DNA of 33,858 nt, taken from the NCBI RefSeq assembly GCF_017114945.1, contig NZ_JABXKQ010000105.1, forward strand, positions 1-33,858. Direction: 5' to 3'. A model generated the notes under the pieces. That model was not told the DNA's origin. It saw only the letters and a program-made list of their open reading frames with translations, and did no database searches. The first letter of the stretch is position 1. Each line of letters starts with the position of its first letter. Source of the stretch: Nostoc sp. JL34 (GTDB taxonomy: Bacteria; Cyanobacteriota; Cyanobacteriia; Cyanobacteriales; Nostocaceae). This document shows positions 30,642 to 33,858 of the stretch, one piece after another. The translations under genes were made by a program, and so were the position numbers.

Positions 30642-33497
30642 ATGGAACAAATATTAAACGAATACTGTAAACAATTTAATCCTGGGCTGCTTCTCCTGAG
30701 TAGGCCGACTGGTTCTGGTAAAACATACACTGTCCTCGATTTTATCTATTCTAACTTCGAGGAATTTGCCGCTCAAAATAGAAAAATACTATTTATTACC
30801 AACCTCAAGAAAAACTTGCCAATAGACGAACTCAAAAAGCGTTTTGTTGCTGACGGAAAGGAAGATGAATTTGACAAATATGTTCTTTTTATTGATTCTA
30901 ATATAGATACTGTTCTTAAAAATCTACTCGCTATTGATGATGAGATTCCTGATCAATTCAAGACAGAAATTTATAAAAAATTAAAGTCTCACATAGAAAT
31001 ACTCCAAAATCGTCAACTTCCCAAAGAAGTTAAAGATAGCTGGGAAACAGAAATTCGCAAAATTATTGAGCCTAAATTCCGAAAAACTATTATAGAAGCA
31101 TTGAAAAATAATTTCAAAGCAAAAAAAGACCGCATTTCAGCTATAAAAAATGATCGAGAATATCAATGGATTGGAAAATTATATCCCGCAGTATTTACAG
31201 ATGAAAAAACTGTTTTTTTCCTTAGTATAGATAAGTTCGTCGCTAAAAATACGACACTTATTGAGAATTCATATTATTTTAATGAACGGTTTATTGAGAA
31301 AGCACTTATTTTTATTGATGAGTTTGATACTACCAAAGAAGCTGTACTCAACAATATCATTAAATCAGGCTTGCAGCATCGAGTGGATCTTCTTGATTTA
31401 TTCTTGAATATTCATAACCATCTTATGCCAAACGAATGTCCTGAACTGCTTATTAAAGAATCTGAATGGTTCCAGAAAAAATCGAGCGGTAAAAATTGGT
31501 TATCCCCACGACAACAGATTGAAACCTTTCGAGAGAAAGCTAATAGCATATTTACCACATATAAATTACAACATACCTGTAAATCTCACAAAGACTTTTC
31601 TACAAATAAAAGGAACTTTCTCTTTTATGATTACCAATTCCATAATGTGCTAGATCGTCATCAGCGTATCGAGATTATTGAAGATTCACAAACCCTTACA
31701 AATTGGATTAAGGCTTTTGATACTAAAACAAAAAAAACTGGTGTCGATATTCACGAACTGCTGAGTAATATTACCGGATTTTTAACCTACTTTCAGACAG
31801 AAATTAAGTATTTAGCCGATAACTATCGTCATTTGAAAGACGAAAATAAGAGCATTAACGAAGCTTTTTCCCTTGAATTTGCTGTTAAGAGCGTTCTTAA
31901 TCATTTTCGCCTTGATGATAGAGATGTAGAATTTTTAACTAGTAAAATTCTGGAAGATGACTTTTCTTATGGCTTGCAAACTGACAAAGGAACAATCCAG
32001 CGTCAAGGGTTCTATGATACAGGCTTTCGTTATCATGATATCGTCGATAGTGATGAGCATGATACCTTATCGAAAATATATATGTTTAACTTCAGCCGTA
32101 CACCCGAATCCTTTTTGGCTGGAGTTTGCTCAAAGGCTATGGTAGTCGGCATTTCTGCGACTGCTGGACTTTATACCAACATTGGAAACTACGATCTTGA
32201 ATATCTGAAATCTCGTTTGGGAAATTCATTTATACGTCTTAAAGAAGATGCTATTATCAGGCTCAAAAACGCATATTCTGAAGCAACTAAAGGATACGAT
32301 CAAGTTGTCATAAAAACTGAATTTATTGGAACAGATTCGCAGAAGGAAGCAATCAAACAGCTTGAAGAGCTTTTGCGTGACCGAGAATCAGCACAGGCTT
32401 TATGGAACGATCTTCGTCATAAAAATACTGATGATGATGAGAAGAGTCTTGAATTCTCATTTGGCCGTTATGTGAGAGCGTTGACTGCATGGAAATATTT
32501 TCTGGATCACCCTGATTGTCATGCGTTTCTGTGTCTGTTCACTAAATTCCCACAGCCTTCTGATCCAAAGTTCGACCTAAATATATTGTATGAGTACGCG
32601 AAATTACTATTGGATGACAAGAAAGATGTCATAGATGGTAGTGTAGATGATACGATTTTCCTGCTTAGGGGAGAAAACTTTGACGAAAATAAAAAGAAAC
32701 TGCTAAATGAACTGAAAGATAACAAACGTCGATTCATTATTTCTACTTACCAAACAACTGGAGTTGGACAAAATCTACAATTTCCTATTCCTTCTAACCT
32801 AGAGCCAATACATATTAACAGCTTTCCCAAGCATTCAGATATGGATATTAATGGTATTTATCTAGATAGCCCAACAAATCTGCTTGTAAGTATTTTTGAG
32901 AGTAATCTCAAAGATGATGATTTTATCAAATACATTTTTCAATTGGAATTTCTTCGTGAAAATGGGGCTTTTTCCCTAAACACATTTAAGAGCAAGTTGG
33001 ATGAAGCCTTTCATAGATATATAGGAAGATATAAGCCTAAGCGAAAGGCTGAGGACTTCATCAGCTTATACAATACAGGTGCTTATTCACTCTTCTTGAA
33101 TAAAATAATTATTCAAGCCATAGGTCGGATATGTCGAACCAATATGAAGGCTCCAACAATCCATATTCTTGCTGATGCTTCCATACGAAAACATCTAACC
33201 AGATTTTCTATCCCAGAGGATGTAATTCCTGTTCGTGAATATACTGCTCTCCTGGAATTAGCTGGTGAATCGACTAAACAATCTGAAGATTTAATCGAAG
33301 CGCAAAACCGTGCATCCAACAACAGCAATCAGAGTTCTGCTCACATACGCCGCCAACTGAAAACGCCGTGGACACCTAAAACTATTAAAGAATGGCAGAA
33401 TCTTAAGGTAAAAAAGCATCTACTCCATTTCTGGACTTTGGGAGTATTGATAATTTTTACAAAAGTAGCGCTGGTGTTTCTCACCATATCATGGTAA
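30642..33497 (+). CDS. Large SF2-type helicase-like ATPase, frame broken near the 3' end
   Basis: The zero frame encodes 951 residues. Helicase motifs are in order: Walker A RPTGSGKTY (21-29), DEFD Walker B (226-229), SATAGL (505-510), a motif-V-like TTGVGQN (about 703) and motif VI QAIGRICR (825-832). The region between motifs II and III is unusually long (~275 residues), with charged helices. The last ~26 residues after residue 925 have no credible protein character. The -1 frame is open from 33407 to 33733 and continues sensibly, so the intended product is about 1030 residues. No specific helicase family is recognised. It is flanked by a DUF2887 nuclease gene and an IS630-type transposase start, and lacks HIP1 sites. 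It may belong to a mobile or defence cassette, which is inference. Confidence 0.82.
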   Translation: MEQILNEYCKQFNPGLLLLSRPTGSGKTYTVLDFIYSNFEEFAAQNRKILFITNLKKNLPIDELKKRFVADGKEDEFDKYVLFIDSNIDTVLKNLLAIDDEIPDQFKTEIYKKLKSHIEILQNRQLPKEVKDSWETEIRKIIEPKFRKTIIEALKNNFKAKKDRISAIKNDREYQWIGKLYPAVFTDEKTVFFLSIDKFVAKNTTLIENSYYFNERFIEKALIFIDEFDTTKEAVLNNIIKSGLQHRVDLLDLFLNIHNHLMPNECPELLIKESEWFQKKSSGKNWLSPRQQIETFREKANSIFTTYKLQHTCKSHKDFSTNKRNFLFYDYQFHNVLDRHQRIEIIEDSQTLTNWIKAFDTKTKKTGVDIHELLSNITGFLTYFQTEIKYLADNYRHLKDENKSINEAFSLEFAVKSVLNHFRLDDRDVEFLTSKILEDDFSYGLQTDKGTIQRQGFYDTGFRYHDIVDSDEHDTLSKIYMFNFSRTPESFLAGVCSKAMVVGISATAGLYTNIGNYDLEYLKSRLGNSFIRLKEDAIIRLKNAYSEATKGYDQVVIKTEFIGTDSQKEAIKQLEELLRDRESAQALWNDLRHKNTDDDEKSLEFSFGRYVRALTAWKYFLDHPDCHAFLCLFTKFPQPSDPKFDLNILYEYAKLLLDDKKDVIDGSVDDTIFLLRGENFDENKKKLLNELKDNKRRFIISTYQTTGVGQNLQFPIPSNLEPIHINSFPKHSDMDINGIYLDSPTNLLVSIFESNLKDDDFIKYIFQLEFLRENGAFSLNTFKSKLDEAFHRYIGRYKPKRKAEDFISLYNTGAYSLFLNKIIIQAIGRICRTNMKAPTIHILADASIRKHLTRFSIPEDVIPVREYTALLELAGESTKQSEDLIEAQNRASNNSNQSSAHIRRQLKTPWTPKTIKEWQNLKVKKHLLHFWTLGVLIIFTKVALVFLTISW
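33410..33416 (+). promoter_or_regulatory. Candidate -1 frameshift site A_AAA_AAG
   Basis: In the helicase frame the codons are GTA AAA AAG, so the heptamer A_AAA_AAG has the exact phase of the dnaX-type slippery sequence. Slippage back by one base moves ribosomes from AAG into GCA at 33416, the start of the open -1 frame. TAAGG lies just upstream at 33404-33408, closer than the usual stimulatory Shine-Dalgarno spacing. No strong downstream hairpin is evident by eye. Confidence 0.45.
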
Positions 33498-33733
33498 GCA
33501 TTCACGAACATCTATCGAAATACATGGATGTTAATTTTTGTTGCCGTGAAATTGACGACAACTTACCACTTACAAGCACCTTGCTTAAAAGTCCAAAACA
33601 ACTTCACTCAAAACTTGATGGTCAGGCAATACATATAGTTGATAGAGTCAACGATGAAGAGTCTGCTTATTTAGTAATGACACTGAAACAATTGCTTCTT
33701 CCTTATATCACTGATGAAAACTTAATTAAGTAG
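33416..33733 (+). CDS. C-terminal continuation of the helicase in the -1 frame
   Basis: From GCA 33416 the -1 frame encodes 105 more residues ending at TAG 33731-33733. It opens ASTPFLDFGSIDNFYKSSAG, followed by SHHIMVSIHEHLSKYMDVNF, and ends LKQLLLPYITDENLIK. This reads as ordinary protein, while the zero-frame sequence over the same bases does not. An ATG at 33491 exists inside it but has no ribosome binding site, so an independent 80-residue gene is unlikely. It is best treated as the end of the helicase, reached by -1 frameshifting, or by a single missing A in the genome or sequence. Confidence 0.75.
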   Translation, partial: ASTPFLDFGSIDNFYKSSAGVSHHIMVSIHEHLSKYMDVNFCCREIDDNLPLTSTLLKSPKQLHSKLDGQAIHIVDRVNDEESAYLVMTLKQLLLPYITDENLIK

Positions 33734-33792
33734 GTGGGCATAAAAAAACCAGACTATGTAAAGATAAGTAAATACAGAGAATGCATCGACAT

Positions 33793-33799
33793 GAGGTGA
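33793..33799 (+). promoter_or_regulatory. Ribosome binding site GAGGTGA
   Basis: GAGGTGA lies 7 bp before ATG 33807, an almost ideal Shine-Dalgarno match. It sets the start of the partial transposase gene at the end of the window. Confidence 0.7.
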
Positions 33800-33806
33800 C
33801 TTATAT

Positions 33807-33858
33807 ATGGGCGCTCGTTTAAGAGTATTTCTAACTCGTGAGCAAGATCAAACTCTGT
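33807..33858 (+). CDS. Probable IS630-family transposase, N-terminus only
   Basis: The last 52 bases encode MGARLRVFLTREQDQTL and then run off the window. This is the start seen in many cyanobacterial IS630-type transposases, which open with a helix-turn-helix after a REQD/E-x-TL segment. A strong ribosome binding site precedes it. The left end of the element should lie between the helicase stop (33733) and 33790, where the AT-rich stretch around 33740-33780 may hold the inverted repeat, but I cannot define it without the right end. Confidence 0.6.
   Translation, partial: MGARLRVFLTREQDQTL

Noticed and set aside
33491..33733. Separate 80-residue gene after the helicase
   Set aside because: The same frame is open well upstream of its ATG and continues the helicase sense after a -1 shift; no ribosome binding site.

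Overview
The window is chromosomal DNA from a cyanobacterium, most likely a filamentous Nostoc/Anabaena-type (Nostocales) genome. The evidence is the many HIP1 octamers (GCGATCGC), chlorophyll synthase, a PetP-like cytochrome b6f subunit, a PUCC/BCD-family transporter, and intergenic spacers packed with 7-bp-based tandem repeats and G-block/C-block hairpins. I saw no tRNA, rRNA or CRISPR array.

Layout. (1) 1-3.1 kb: a small membrane protein plus a large membrane-anchored P-loop NTPase whose membrane region is a run of Gly-x-x-x tetrads, followed by a 21-bp tandem repeat. (2) 3.1-5.6 kb: an M56 membrane metallopeptidase and BlaI-type repressor pair (minus strand), then a ComB-like phosphatase (plus strand). 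(3) 5.6-21.4 kb: a surface-polysaccharide locus, almost all on the minus strand. It contains rmlA-rmlC-rmlD (dTDP-L-rhamnose; rmlB absent), a sulfotransferase on the opposite strand, two GT4 glycosyltransferases, a fossil fragment of a third, two methyltransferases, GDP-mannose 4,6-dehydratase, a 1243-residue glycosyltransferase-glycosyltransferase-methyltransferase fusion, and the ABC exporter pair Wzt/Wzm. (4) 22.0-29.3 kb: housekeeping and photosynthesis genes: petP, an ArsA-like ATPase with a C-terminal Hsp20-like domain, chlG, a small membrane protein, a zinc-type alcohol dehydrogenase, a conserved unknown, an inositol-monophosphatase-family enzyme and a PUCC-family carrier. (5) 29.5-33.9 kb: accessory DNA with a DUF2887/Rpn-type nuclease, a large SF2-type helicase whose frame breaks exactly at an A_AAA_AAG heptamer, and the first codons of a probable IS630-family transposase.

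How it works together. The polysaccharide genes read as an ABC-transporter-dependent O-antigen or exopolysaccharide system. Nucleotide sugars (dTDP-rhamnose and a GDP-6-deoxyhexose) feed GT4 enzymes, methyltransferases probably cap or decorate the chain, a sulfotransferase may add sulfate, and Wzm/Wzt export it. Wzt lacks the usual C-terminal carbohydrate-binding domain, while the fusion enzyme ends in a beta-rich domain that could do a related job.

Most notable observations: the in-phase frameshift heptamer in the helicase; the trifunctional fusion enzyme; a 59-codon glycosyltransferase fossil; a 110-bp inverted-repeat element; and a sharp loss of HIP1 sites across 10-20 kb (one site in about 10 kb), which suggests the polysaccharide core was acquired by transfer.
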